A DNA stretch of 64,000 nucleotides, taken from the NCBI GenBank assembly GCA_012517475.1, contig JAAYUV010000053.1, positions 28,049 through 92,048 of the forward strand, written 5' to 3'. This document shows, one piece after another, positions 17,762 through 26,864 of the stretch. The stretch's first letter is position 1. Every line of letters starts with the position of its first letter. This stretch comes from Peptococcaceae bacterium (GTDB lineage: Bacteria; Bacillota; Desulfitobacteriia; Desulfitobacteriales; Syntrophobotulaceae). The notes below the pieces were generated by a model, which ran no database searches, had not been told where the DNA came from, and saw nothing but the letters and a program-made list of their open reading frames with translations. The translations under genes and the position numbers were made by a program.

Positions 17762-18817
17762 TTAATCAACAATATCTTCTATCAGCGGAAGTTTCACAGG
17801 CTGGCCCGTTTCCTGGCATTTGTAAATCGCCAGGATAACCTCCAGAGCCTTTCGCCCTTCCTCACCCGGCACTGCGGGAGGCCTGTCAAGTTTCACGGCC
17901 TGGATCATATCCTCAATGATTTCCCTGTGACCGAATCCGTATACTGTCGGGGGGTCGTTCTCCTGGGCAGTGAAGATCTTTTTCTTTTCCTCCTCACTGT
18001 CAGGAAACTCCCAGACTTCCACCCTGTTGACGGCAATCCCGCCAATAATAGCCGAACCGGTTTCTCCGAAGATATTTAATGTTTCTTCAATATTTTTAGG
18101 ATAAATGGTTGAAGCTGCTTCGATCAGTCCGATAGCCCCGTTCTTAAACTTCAGCACAGCTCCCGCAACATCTTCCATTTCGATATTTCTGAGTGCGGTT
18201 TGGGTATACCCAAAGACAGAATCCACAGGGCCAAGCATCCACTGCAAAAGGTCAATGTTATGGATGGACTGATTCATAAGTACTCCGCCGTCCTGAAGTT
18301 TGGTCCCCCGCCAGGGCGCCTGGGTGTAGTATTCCTCATTACGGTTCCAGCGGACAGATGCCTGTCCGTGGGTCAGCTTGCCGAAACGGCCTGCTTCCAG
18401 GGCTTCCCGTAATACTTTGATGGATTTATTAAAACGGTTCTGATGAATAACCCCGAGCTTGACACCGTTTTCCCTGCAGGTTTTGATCAGCAAGTCGGCC
18501 TGCTGAAGGGTCATGGACATGGGTTTTTCCACCATCACATGTTTACCTGCCCTGGCGGCAGCTATCCCTATTTCCGCATGATTACCGCTGGGCGTAGCAA
18601 TGGTGACAACGTCAATATCCTCTCTTTTCAGGAGTTCTTTATAATCCAGATAGGGCTGGGCGTTATATTTCCCGGCGAAGTCCTGAGCCTTTTCCGGTAT
18701 AATGTCACAAACAGCCAGGAGTTCAGCATCAGGTATGGCCATGATCGATTCGGTATGCTTCGGAGCAATTCTTCCACAGCCTATAACCCCAAACCCCAGC
18801 TTTTCTTTCTTATTCAC
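17762..18817 (-). CDS. Gfo/Idh/MocA sugar-nucleotide oxidoreductase (WbpB/WlbA-like)
   Basis: This 351-residue enzyme has an N-terminal Rossmann fold, GVIGCGRIAPKHTESI. The signature EKPMSMTLQQADLL contains the conserved EKP lysine, and the substrate region has GVIHQNRFNKS and GGVLMNQSIHNIDLLQWMLG with the catalytic His. These features match WbpB/WlbA, which oxidise UDP-N-acetylglucosaminuronate at C3 using NAD+. The gene is 15 bases from the WbpA-like gene, as expected for consecutive steps. The start is GTG; a GGGAG site lies somewhat far upstream (about 13 bases). Confidence 0.88.
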   Translation of the reverse strand: MNKKEKLGFGVIGCGRIAPKHTESIMAIPDAELLAVCDIIPEKAQDFAGKYNAQPYLDYKELLKREDIDVVTIATPSGNHAEIGIAAARAGKHVMVEKPMSMTLQQADLLIKTCRENGVKLGVIHQNRFNKSIKVLREALEAGRFGKLTHGQASVRWNRNEEYYTQAPWRGTKLQDGGVLMNQSIHNIDLLQWMLGPVDSVFGYTQTALRNIEMEDVAGAVLKFKNGAIGLIEAASTIYPKNIEETLNIFGETGSAIIGGIAVNRVEVWEFPDSEEEKKKIFTAQENDPPTVYGFGHREIIEDMIQAVKLDRPPAVPGEEGRKALEVILAIYKCQETGQPVKLPLIEDIVD

Positions 18818-18832
18818 TCTTGATACAACTCC

Positions 18833-20188
18833 CTAGATTTTATAGATTTTCTCCCTCATATTACGCACATTTTTCGTTGCATTTCGGGTATCCACAACCA
18901 ATTGAGCATGTTCCACGACTTTTTCATAATCCAAACTACTATGGTCGGTAATAATCAGGACACAATCCGCCGCAGACAGTTTTTCGGGGGTTAATTCGAT
19001 ACTTTCCATATGGAGGGTGCTGCCCCCATGCGGTTCGATAACAGGTATATAGGGATCGTGATAGGTAATATTAGCGCCTTCTTTCCGCAGACGCTCTATG
19101 ATAATAAGTGCAGGGGATTCTCGGACATCATCGATATCCTTTTTATACGCTACACCAAGCACCAGGATATTGGCATCCTTCATGGCTTTTTTATTTTGGT
19201 TCAACGCTCTGTAAACCTTATTCACCACATAATAGGATACTTCTACGTTAATTTCCCCGGCCAGTTCAATAAAACGGGTATGGAAATCATACTCTCTTGC
19301 TTTCCAGGTTAGATAGAAGGGATCAATCGGAATACAGTGCCCCCCTACTCCGGGTCCCGGGTAAAATGTGTGGATTCCGAAGGGTTTGGTAGCGGCTGCA
19401 TCCACAATCTCCCAGACATCAAGCCCCATCCGGTCACACAAGAGCATCATTTCATTTACCAGCGCAATATTGATTGCCCGGTAAGTATTTTCAAACACCT
19501 TGGTCAGCTCGGCCGCGCCGGGAGAACTAACAGGCACCACATTCACAATAGTCTGGGTATAAAGAGCATACGATATCTCCAGACAATACGGGGTAACTCC
19601 GCCGACAACCTTGGATGTATTCTTCGTAGAGAACCGTTTATTTCCCGGGTCTACTCTTTCGGGAGAGAAGGCCAGGAAAAAGTCCTTACCCACTTTGAGG
19701 CCCGAAGCTTCCAAAATTGGCAGGATAACCTCTTCAGTAGTTCCGGGATAAGTGGTACTTTCCAAGGTAATGAGCTGCCCGGGTCTGATGTATTTGGCAA
19801 TCTCCTCTGCCGAAGCTTTCATGTAAGAAATATCCGGGTCCCGGGTTATAGTTAAAGGTGTCGGTACACAAATAATAATGACATCGCAGTCAGCAAGCTT
19901 TGAAAAATCCGTGGTGGCTTGAAGAATCCCTTTCCCGGCAAGTTCCTTCAGTTCATGGTCTTTCACATCGCCGATATAGTTATCACCGGCATTTACCCTT
20001 GCCACCTTCTCTCCGTTGATATCGAAACCGAGAACCGGAAAGCCAACTTTTCCTTTCTCGACGGCTAACGGCAGCCCGACATAACCGAGTCCGATCACGC
20101 CAATCCGGGCAGTGTGCTTCTCAATCTTCTTTTTCAAACCGAGGGCAATCGTATCTTTTTCCGTGATAACCTGTTTTACTTCCAGCAT
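18833..20188 (-). CDS. UDP-N-acetylglucosamine 6-dehydrogenase (WbpA-like)
   Basis: This 451-residue nucleotide-sugar dehydrogenase has an NAD-binding N-terminus, RIGVIGLGYVGLPLAVEKG. VPTPLT and the conserved STTYPGTTEE follow, then FSPERVDPGN. The catalytic Cys is in GPGVGGHCIPIDP, and the UDP-binding domain contains VLGVAYKKDIDDVRESPAL. The GHCIPIDP form is typical of WbpA-type enzymes that oxidise UDP-GlcNAc to the uronate, rather than of UDP-glucose dehydrogenases. The start is ATG with GGAGGT upstream. It probably performs the first step of the diacetamido-uronate pathway. Confidence 0.88.
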   Translation of the reverse strand: MLEVKQVITEKDTIALGLKKKIEKHTARIGVIGLGYVGLPLAVEKGKVGFPVLGFDINGEKVARVNAGDNYIGDVKDHELKELAGKGILQATTDFSKLADCDVIIICVPTPLTITRDPDISYMKASAEEIAKYIRPGQLITLESTTYPGTTEEVILPILEASGLKVGKDFFLAFSPERVDPGNKRFSTKNTSKVVGGVTPYCLEISYALYTQTIVNVVPVSSPGAAELTKVFENTYRAINIALVNEMMLLCDRMGLDVWEIVDAAATKPFGIHTFYPGPGVGGHCIPIDPFYLTWKAREYDFHTRFIELAGEINVEVSYYVVNKVYRALNQNKKAMKDANILVLGVAYKKDIDDVRESPALIIIERLRKEGANITYHDPYIPVIEPHGGSTLHMESIELTPEKLSAADCVLIITDHSSLDYEKVVEHAQLVVDTRNATKNVRNMREKIYKI

Positions 20189-20201
20189 ACTTGTACCTCC
20201 T

Positions 20202-22040
20202 TCATATCTCCGACGTTTGCGTGGGGTGGTTTCTAAAGGATGGAATCAAACGGCGAATTGCACTATCAATTTCTTCCCTGTTCAAATAACTTCCGCGCTC
20301 ACGTATCGTCTCCAAGAGCTGAGCAATAACTTCACTTTCAATATGATTAGGCCTGGCAACAAAAATTCTTTTATGTTTAGTGGCAGATGTCCCCTCCTCC
20401 GAAGTGAGTAGTTCTTCATAAAGTTTTTCCCCTGGTCTGATTCCGGTAAAAACAATCTTAATATCCTTATCCGGTTCAAACCCTGAAAGACGGATAAGAT
20501 CTTTCGCCAGGTTCACAATTTTTACGGGTTTCCCCATATCCAGAATAAAAATTTCTCCACCTAAAGCCATTGCTCCGGCCTGGATTACCAGCTGGCTTGC
20601 TTCGGGAATGGTCATAAAATAGCGCGTCATATTCGGATCGGTTACAGTTACCGGGCCGCCGGCACTGATCTGTTTCTTAAATGTCGGGATTACGCTTCCC
20701 CTGCTTCCAAGCACATTTCCAAAGCGGACTGCTACAAACCTGGTTCTGGATCTCCGGTCAAAATCCTGAATGACCATTTCGGCAATTCTTTTGGAAGCAC
20801 CCATCACACTGGTTGGGTTTACAGCCTTATCCGTGGAGATGAGAACAAAGGTCTTCACTCCCGTTTGATCCGCAGCGGTAGCCAAATTATTCGTTCCGAG
20901 AATATTATTTTTTAACGCTTCTTCAGGATTTCCTTCCATTAAGGGAACATGTTTATGGGCAGCTGCGTGAAAAACAACGGACGGCTTGTATTTTTCAAAA
21001 ATTAACTGAACTTTTTCCCGGTCCTTAATATCAAAAATTTCCGTAACGACAGGGTGCTCCTTCAGCTCCTGTTCTATATCGAAAATACTGTTTTCTCCGT
21101 GTCCGGCAAGAATCAGCTTGGAAGGAGAAAATTGTACGATTTGCCTGCAAAGCTCAGACCCGATCGAACCTCCGGCTCCGGTTACCAGGATGGTCTGGCC
21201 TTTAAGATATCCTGCGACTTCCTCCAAATCCACTGAGACAGGATCGCGTCCTAAAAGGTCTTCAACCTGGACCTCGCGGATCGGACTGACGGTAATCTTT
21301 CCGCTGAGAATATCATGAACGCCAGGTAATATTTTTAGACTGGAAGCCTTGGTCTCTTTACAGATTTCTACGATCTCCCGTATGGCGTCTCCCGCAGCTG
21401 ATGGAATCGCGATGATGATTTCATCCACATCGTAGCGCTCAACAATTTCCGGGATATCCTCCCGTGAACCGAGAACAGGAAAGCCCTGAACATGAAGATT
21501 GATCTTGTTTCTGCTGTCATCGATAAAGCCGACAGGCATTCCTTCATGGAAATCTCTTTTTTTAAGTTCCCGTAGGGCAAGTACCCCAGCATCCCCGGCG
21601 CCAATGATTAATACTTTCCTCTGGTCCTTATTCCTGACGGTAAAAATCGAATTTTCGTGCTTGACACGCTGACTGAAGCGCAGTCCGGCAATGAAGAAAA
21701 AAACCAAAAGGAGGAATAGGGCACTTACGGAATGGGGAAGCCTCTTGGGTGCGATAAGGTATACGATACTGATCGAAACAGCAGCACCCACGCTTACTGC
21801 ATAAACAATAGAAAGGAGTTCTCCCACACTGGCATACCGCCAGATATTGCGGTATAACCCAAAAACGTGAAAAGCTAATAACAAAACAATCGTGGATACG
21901 ATTGCGGCATCTTTATAAGTTGCAAGATATTCCAGCGGAGGGCCTTCCTCGAAGCGAAGGTAGAAACTGCAGAAAAGAGCCAGGTTAATAAGAAGTGCAT
22001 CCAAAAGCATGAAAAAGAAGGTACGCTTGGGATGGGACAC
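20202..22040 (-). CDS. Membrane UDP-sugar 4,6-dehydratase (WbpM/PglF/CapD-like)
   Basis: This 612-residue protein has four N-terminal membrane helices (residues 8-120). A first Rossmann domain (VLIIGAGDAGVLALREL) follows, then a catalytic SDR domain with VTGAGGSIGSELCRQI. The catalytic residues appear as ISTDKAVNPTSVMGASKR, the S-M-K form known for large 4,6-dehydratases in place of S-Y-K. It would convert UDP-GlcNAc to a 4-keto-6-deoxy sugar, for example toward QuiNAc, FucNAc or bacillosamine. The start is GTG with AAGGAAGGA upstream. It is the first gene of the minus-strand polysaccharide run. Confidence 0.88.
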   Translation of the reverse strand: MSHPKRTFFFMLLDALLINLALFCSFYLRFEEGPPLEYLATYKDAAIVSTIVLLLAFHVFGLYRNIWRYASVGELLSIVYAVSVGAAVSISIVYLIAPKRLPHSVSALFLLLVFFFIAGLRFSQRVKHENSIFTVRNKDQRKVLIIGAGDAGVLALRELKKRDFHEGMPVGFIDDSRNKINLHVQGFPVLGSREDIPEIVERYDVDEIIIAIPSAAGDAIREIVEICKETKASSLKILPGVHDILSGKITVSPIREVQVEDLLGRDPVSVDLEEVAGYLKGQTILVTGAGGSIGSELCRQIVQFSPSKLILAGHGENSIFDIEQELKEHPVVTEIFDIKDREKVQLIFEKYKPSVVFHAAAHKHVPLMEGNPEEALKNNILGTNNLATAADQTGVKTFVLISTDKAVNPTSVMGASKRIAEMVIQDFDRRSRTRFVAVRFGNVLGSRGSVIPTFKKQISAGGPVTVTDPNMTRYFMTIPEASQLVIQAGAMALGGEIFILDMGKPVKIVNLAKDLIRLSGFEPDKDIKIVFTGIRPGEKLYEELLTSEEGTSATKHKRIFVARPNHIESEVIAQLLETIRERGSYLNREEIDSAIRRLIPSFRNHPTQTSEI

Positions 22041-22124
22041 GTTATATTCCTTCCTTTCCTTTACAAAAAATCGGTTTTCACCGTTACAAGTTTACTATAG
22101 TTTTCCCCATTTTACAATCTTAAA

Positions 22125-22250
22125 GGGACAAGGGGACGGTTCAAAGGAACAAGGGGACGGTTCTGGGGGACAAGGGTGGGGGACAAGGGGACGGTTCTTG
22201 GGGGACAAGGGGACGGTTCTTGGGGGACAAGGGGACGGTTCTTGCGTCCC
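22125..22250 (+). repeat. REP-like tandem array (left side of RAYT gene)
   Basis: Five full copies and one truncated copy of GGGACAAGGGGACGGTTC occur between 22125 and 22241. The last three are spaced 22 bases apart. The array ends TTGCGTCCC, so the final unit can fold as GGGAC-AAG ... CTT-GC-GTCCC. The repeat lies just beyond the 3' end of the RAYT transposase gene, and an inverted copy lies beyond its 5' end at 23206-23236. Confidence 0.8.
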
Positions 22251-22317
22251 ATACGAAATTGCTACCGGAGCAAATAAAAATAACATAATCGGATTAAGAC
22301 ATCCGTTCTTCCATCTA

Positions 22318-23124
22318 TTAATCTCCCTGTAGTTTTGAATGTTTTCTTAGAATTCTACTTACTTTGTTCTTATTTATCCCGGTAATAAAAGCAATTTGCC
22401 TTATGGATAAGCCCGTTACCGCTTGTAATTGGGAAACTACTTCTTGGAGAATATTTAAAGGAATTGGATCAATGAATTTATATTTTTTCTCTTCGAGCAT
22501 ATTCATATATAACAGCCTTGCCGCTTTCTCATCAATGACGTTTTCCTCAGCGGTAAGGTCCATAAAATTTTCCTGTGTCTCTTTACTCATATAGTCAATA
22601 AACAGCTGTTTAGCTTTTTGAGGATCATTTGACAACATCATGAAGATAATTTGTTTATCAATTAGATTGGGAAAATTACTTTTTTCCGTTATATAACTAT
22701 TATAAGAACTCCACCTATACTCTCCAACAGTATTTACCAGACCGGATTTTATTGGATTGTAATGAATATACCTTATTAAAGAAAGCAAATAACTATCACT
22801 CTCAATTACTTGGCTCTTAAAACGATCCTGGAACAAATGTCCTACTCGTTTATACTTTTTATTAAAATAATAGACATAACTTACGGTAATTTTTTTCATT
22901 ACCTTTGCTATGTCATTAGTTCCTTCACCTATAGCCAAATGAACATGGTTATCCATTAAACAAAATGCTAATAAAGTAAATTCGCCGTTTTGTCTTTTAT
23001 AATATAGTATTTCTAAGAATCTATCCTTATCTTCACTATCACGGAATATATTTTTCTTTTCGTTTCCTCGAATCATTACGTGGTATAATCCGGTTTTACT
23101 TTTAGTTCTCGGAATTCTCGGCAT
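22318..23124 (-). CDS. REP-associated tyrosine transposase (RAYT, Y1/HUH family)
   Basis: This 268-residue protein begins MPRIPRTKSKTGLYHVMIRG. It contains the HUH metal motif as FCLMDNHVHLAI, and SYVYYFNKKYKRVGHLFQDR supplies the likely catalytic Tyr. IRYIHYNPIKSGLV is another hallmark of the TnpA_REP family. The C-terminal 60 residues form an HTH-like extension (GLSIRQIAFITGINKNKVSRILRKH). RAYT proteins cut single-stranded REP hairpins; here REP copies flank the gene on both sides in opposite orientation. Its AT-rich base use differs from the flanking polysaccharide gene, which suggests acquisition. Confidence 0.88.
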   Translation of the reverse strand: MPRIPRTKSKTGLYHVMIRGNEKKNIFRDSEDKDRFLEILYYKRQNGEFTLLAFCLMDNHVHLAIGEGTNDIAKVMKKITVSYVYYFNKKYKRVGHLFQDRFKSQVIESDSYLLSLIRYIHYNPIKSGLVNTVGEYRWSSYNSYITEKSNFPNLIDKQIIFMMLSNDPQKAKQLFIDYMSKETQENFMDLTAEENVIDEKAARLLYMNMLEEKKYKFIDPIPLNILQEVVSQLQAVTGLSIRQIAFITGINKNKVSRILRKHSKLQGD

Positions 23125-23205
23125 AATACATCACCAAGAATATTTTATTGGATATATTTTCCATAGTCAATCAAGAAATGAGAAATTCATTTTGTTTAGG
23201 GAAGG

Positions 23206-23236
23206 GACAAGAGAACCGTCCCCTTGTCTCCCCTTG
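23206..23236 (-). repeat. Inverted REP-like copy (right side of RAYT gene)
   Basis: On the minus strand the sequence reads GACAAGGGGACGGTTCTCTTGTC, shown on the plus strand as GAACCGTCCCCTTGTC at 23213-23228. GACAAG and CTTGTC form a 6-bp stem. A second degenerate copy follows. It mirrors the array at 22125-22250, so the transposase gene is bracketed by inverted REPs. It ends close to the stop of the next gene (23239). Confidence 0.75.
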
Positions 23237-23238
23237 TC

Positions 23239-24912
23239 TCACTTATTATCCAGCACATATTTTATTTTAATGATCCCTTGATCGGAAATCGCTTCTTTTC
23301 CCCCAAAAACCTGAAGGTCAATTTTATTGGTCAGGGACTTAAGATACTCTTCGGTACTTGATCCCTTTTGCGGACCTTGAGGAGATACCAGAAGCATCGG
23401 TATATTCCGATTCGCCGCCAGGGCGGCCCCGGCTAGAGCATCAGGGAAAGTCTGACCGGTAGCCAGGAAAATTTTCTGGGTCTCCGGGAACAGCGCTTTT
23501 ACAATCAGAGTGGAAGTTTCGTAACGATCATCCCCTGCAAAACGTTTGATTTGATCGTCCGAAAGTCCGGCTACTTCTTTTATCTTTGATAACAATTCCT
23601 GGGAAACAGCCCCTTCGCCCCCGGCAATGTATACCTGTCTCGGGCAAAGGGCTCTTAGTACTTTCTCCGCAGACGACGACAAGTTATCTTTTCCTGCTAA
23701 AAGCAAAGGATATCCTTGAGCTGCTGAAGCTGACGCCAGGCTTAAGGCATCAGGGAAATTGTATCCGGTTGTTATCGCGATCCCCCGGTCGATCGGAAAA
23801 CGCTGTGCAATCAAGGCGGCTGTCTCAAACCGGTCTTCCCCTGCTATTCGTTCAATATTTTGAGTCCAGGACAAGACATCTTTTATTTTTCTTTCTACAG
23901 CCGCAGAGATAGCATTATTTCCGCCGAGAATAATCACTTTCAAGGGCTTTAGCCGCAACAAAGATTCTTCTACCCTCTGGTCGAGAGAATCCTGGGGAGT
24001 AAGAAGAATGGGGGCATTCTGCTGCTTGGCCAGCGCTACCCCGGCCAGGGCATCCGGAAAGTCATCCGCTTTGGCAATGATTACGGTTTCGCAGCCATTT
24101 GGCCATCCCTGATCAGCAATTTTCAATGCCGTGTCAATTCGGTCCGAACCTGCGATCCTCGGAACAGATGCCAGTATGGCGTCTTGTTCGCTTTTGGTAA
24201 GGGTCGGCATCCCGGCAGTGGCAAACCCTGCATAATGTACCGGTTCAGGAGTTTTCCATGTTACGTTCTTGGAAGGTAAAGTTCCGGCAGGAATAAGGGT
24301 TTTGGAAACCGGTGTAATATGGACCGGGGTCACAACGCCCTCATAGTATTCAGTTCCGATCAATTTTAGAATCGCATCCTGGTAAGCCACTCTGCCGGAT
24401 GAGGCGGCATTATTGGGATTATTTCTTGTAGACCATGTATTGTAGGCCCAGATAGCAAAATACCAGTTCTCCAGTTTGCTTTTATCTCCGTCTCCGATCC
24501 GGGGAGTCATATCCCATTTGGATAAAAGAACATCCGCGCCGTAAGCAATGTTAAAAGCTATATCACTTTTCAATTTACTGATCGTAGCCGTATCTGAAGC
24601 ATCATACGCACCGACTTGCATAATTCCAAGATAAGGTTTTGCGCTGGCGTAATTTGCCACTACATTCCCTTTGCTGTCCCATTGCCGCCAGCCTGATTCA
24701 TGGTAAGCAATCGCTTTGAGTATTTCTGCAGGTACCTGTTTTTCCTGGGCAACCTGGTCGAAGATACGGACTATTTCTTCAGGAGAAGGGTTTTGAGCCG
24801 CATTTACCTTCTCAGGAAAACCGGGGATGATCAGAGAAACCATAAGGATGACAATAAACAATGTTTTTACGTATTTGTATAAGAGTAATTTATTTCGTTT
24901 ACCTTGACGCAT
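23239..24912 (-). CDS. Secreted lytic transglycosylase-like protein with three CWB2 repeats
   Basis: This 557-residue protein has a signal peptide (KTLFIVILMVSLIIPGF ... NAAQN). A lysozyme-like SLT domain spans about residues 45-190. It contains ILKAIAYHESGWRQW, whose Glu is the likely catalytic residue, then LGIMQVG, NIAYGADVLL and FAIWAYNTW. Three CWB2 repeats follow, starting VPRIAGSDRIDTA, IERIAGEDRFETA and IKRFAGDDRYETS. The start at 24912 has an ideal AGGAGG site; the longer frame to 24954 lacks one. It probably cleaves peptidoglycan at the cell surface. It is a paralogue of the next gene. Confidence 0.87.
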   Translation of the reverse strand: MRQGKRNKLLLYKYVKTLFIVILMVSLIIPGFPEKVNAAQNPSPEEIVRIFDQVAQEKQVPAEILKAIAYHESGWRQWDSKGNVVANYASAKPYLGIMQVGAYDASDTATISKLKSDIAFNIAYGADVLLSKWDMTPRIGDGDKSKLENWYFAIWAYNTWSTRNNPNNAASSGRVAYQDAILKLIGTEYYEGVVTPVHITPVSKTLIPAGTLPSKNVTWKTPEPVHYAGFATAGMPTLTKSEQDAILASVPRIAGSDRIDTALKIADQGWPNGCETVIIAKADDFPDALAGVALAKQQNAPILLTPQDSLDQRVEESLLRLKPLKVIILGGNNAISAAVERKIKDVLSWTQNIERIAGEDRFETAALIAQRFPIDRGIAITTGYNFPDALSLASASAAQGYPLLLAGKDNLSSSAEKVLRALCPRQVYIAGGEGAVSQELLSKIKEVAGLSDDQIKRFAGDDRYETSTLIVKALFPETQKIFLATGQTFPDALAGAALAANRNIPMLLVSPQGPQKGSSTEEYLKSLTNKIDLQVFGGKEAISDQGIIKIKYVLDNK

Positions 24913-25104
24913 TTTTTCCTCCTGTATTTGCCAGGATAAGGCTAACCACTTCATATATACATGAGGGTTGTTTGTTTAATTCGCTCCCGAAGTCCATTTT
25001 TCCTTTAGAAATTTCATTAATTTAAAATCTACCAAAATATAAATTTTTTTCTAACGAAGTTTTTAAAGGAAGCAACAGAAAATAGTTCTGAAAAATTGAG
25101 TAAG

Positions 25105-25139
25105 AAAGTACCTCTTGCCTTTACGCAACAGGTACCTTT
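25105..25139 (-). terminator. Hairpin after the second SLT-CWB2 gene
   Basis: AAAGTACCTCTTGC and GCAACAGGTACCTTT form a nearly perfect stem around CTTTAC. It lies 25 bases beyond the stop codon of the gene at 25164-26813. The minus-strand tail is T-rich but interrupted, so termination strength is uncertain. The rest of the 24913-25163 gap is AT-rich, with no other feature seen. Confidence 0.5.
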
Positions 25140-25163
25140 GTTCATTTCATTATCAATTAAGTT

Positions 25164-26813
25164 CTAAATTTGCTTAAGCAAATATTTTATCTGGGTAACG
25201 GTATCCTGGGAGATGTTGTCCTCTCCTCCAATAATTTTTACATTGGTGGAGGGCTGCAACCCTTTAATATAATTTTCGGTAGGAGAATTAATGAAGAAAC
25301 CTTGCGGTGAAACCAGCAACAAACAGCCGTTTTTAGCCGCTGCCAATGCGCCTGCTGCCAAAGGATCTGCAAAGTCCTGCCCTGTAGCTAAATAGAGTTC
25401 ATCAGTTCTTGGATAAAAGGTCTCTGCGATTTTGGCAGAAGTTTCATACCGGTCATTTCCTGTGATTCTGATAATGCTATCTGAGGCAATCCCGGAGCTC
25501 TGAGAAATATCCTCTATCACCCTGGAGGAAATCGCTGCCCCTCCACCGGCAATATATAATCCCCTTGGCAAAAGCTCCCGGAGCATTTTTCTGGTAACCT
25601 CGGGCACTTCCTGAGCATCTGTGATCAATAAGGGAATCCCGTTTGCTGCCGCTGCAGAGGCCAGACTTAACGCATCAGGAAAATCGACGCCTGTTGCCAG
25701 CGCAATGTTGGACTCCTTGGGAAAATCCTTGGCTATAAGTACCGCGGTTTCATACCGGTTAGCACCGGCAATCCGCTTGATGTCTTTGGTCCAGTAAAGG
25801 ACTTCACCCAATTTTTTTTCGACATTCTTACTGACGGCCGTTTCTCCCCCCAAAATGATAACTTTTAAAGGTTTTAAAGTTTGCAGTACTTTAATAACCC
25901 CTTCATCAAGTTCATTTGGATTGGTTACAAGGATGGGGGCATTATTCTTTGCGGCTAAAGGCACTCCTGCCAACGCATCCGGAAAATTATCCGCCCTGGT
26001 AATGATCACAGTATCTGTCCCATAAGGCCATCCTGTTAAAGCAATCTGATTGACCGTATCAATCCTGTTCTTTCCGGCAATCCGGGTAACTGTCCCCAAA
26101 GTGGTACCACGGTTAAGTTCACCGCCGGTTCCCACTTTTAAATCACCGAGTGTGAAGGGCTCAGGGGTTTTCCAGATCTGGCTGCTCTTTGGCAAAGTCC
26201 CCGCCGGCAGCAGCTCAAGGGGAATGGGTGTAATCTTTACCGGTGTAACCACACCCTGGTAATACTCTGTAGCGGCATACCTGATGACTGAATCCTGATA
26301 GGCCGCTTTGCCGCGGGCAGCAGCATTATTGGGATTATTGGCAGTATTCCAGCTATTATATGCCCAAAGGGCAAAATACCAGTTTTCCAACTTGTTACGG
26401 TCGCCATCCCCAATTTGCGGAACCATATCCCACTTTGCGTTTAAAAGGTCAGCCCCATATGAGATGTTAAAATCAATATCGTATTTCAGTTTATTTACCA
26501 GGTTTTTATCCGATGAATTATAGCTTGTAACCTGCATAATTCCCAGTCCCGGACGGGATCCCGAATTATTGGTGACAACATTCCCGTTGCTGTCAAACTG
26601 TCTCCACCCCGACTCTTTAAAGGCAATCGCCTTGAGAATCACGCTGGGAATTCCCTTGGTTTTAGCAATAATTTCTATCTTCCGGGCAGTCTCCTCCAGG
26701 GTAGGATTTTGATAGCCCTGAATTACCGCCCCGTTGGCAGGCAAAGAACAATATGATAAACCCAGTAATATTGCCAGAAAAACCGTTAAAACCTTTGGTC
26801 TTTTCTGAAACAT
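25164..26813 (-). CDS. Secreted lytic transglycosylase-like protein with three CWB2 repeats (paralogue)
   Basis: This 549-residue protein has the same order as its neighbour. A signal peptide (VLTVFLAILLGLSYCSLPANG) is followed by an SLT domain with ILKAIAFKESGWRQF (catalytic Glu), LGIMQVTSYN, ISYGADLLNAKWDM and FALWAYNSW. The CWB2 units start VTRIAGKNRIDTV, IKRIAGANRYETA and IIRITGNDRYETS. The start at 26813 is preceded by GGAGAGAGAAGG; the frame extends upstream to 26918 through element D, but those codons look non-coding. The pair probably arose by tandem duplication and then diverged. Confidence 0.87.
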   Translation of the reverse strand: MFQKRPKVLTVFLAILLGLSYCSLPANGAVIQGYQNPTLEETARKIEIIAKTKGIPSVILKAIAFKESGWRQFDSNGNVVTNNSGSRPGLGIMQVTSYNSSDKNLVNKLKYDIDFNISYGADLLNAKWDMVPQIGDGDRNKLENWYFALWAYNSWNTANNPNNAAARGKAAYQDSVIRYAATEYYQGVVTPVKITPIPLELLPAGTLPKSSQIWKTPEPFTLGDLKVGTGGELNRGTTLGTVTRIAGKNRIDTVNQIALTGWPYGTDTVIITRADNFPDALAGVPLAAKNNAPILVTNPNELDEGVIKVLQTLKPLKVIILGGETAVSKNVEKKLGEVLYWTKDIKRIAGANRYETAVLIAKDFPKESNIALATGVDFPDALSLASAAAANGIPLLITDAQEVPEVTRKMLRELLPRGLYIAGGGAAISSRVIEDISQSSGIASDSIIRITGNDRYETSAKIAETFYPRTDELYLATGQDFADPLAAGALAAAKNGCLLLVSPQGFFINSPTENYIKGLQPSTNVKIIGGEDNISQDTVTQIKYLLKQI

Positions 26814-26864
26814 CCTTCTCTCTCCTTCAAATCTTGTGAAATGCGGTTCATTTCGCAGTATCTT

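Noticed and set aside
22125..22250. Regularly spaced repeats considered as a CRISPR array
   Set aside because: The repeats are head to tail with 0-4 bases between them, have no spacers, and lie beside a RAYT transposase.
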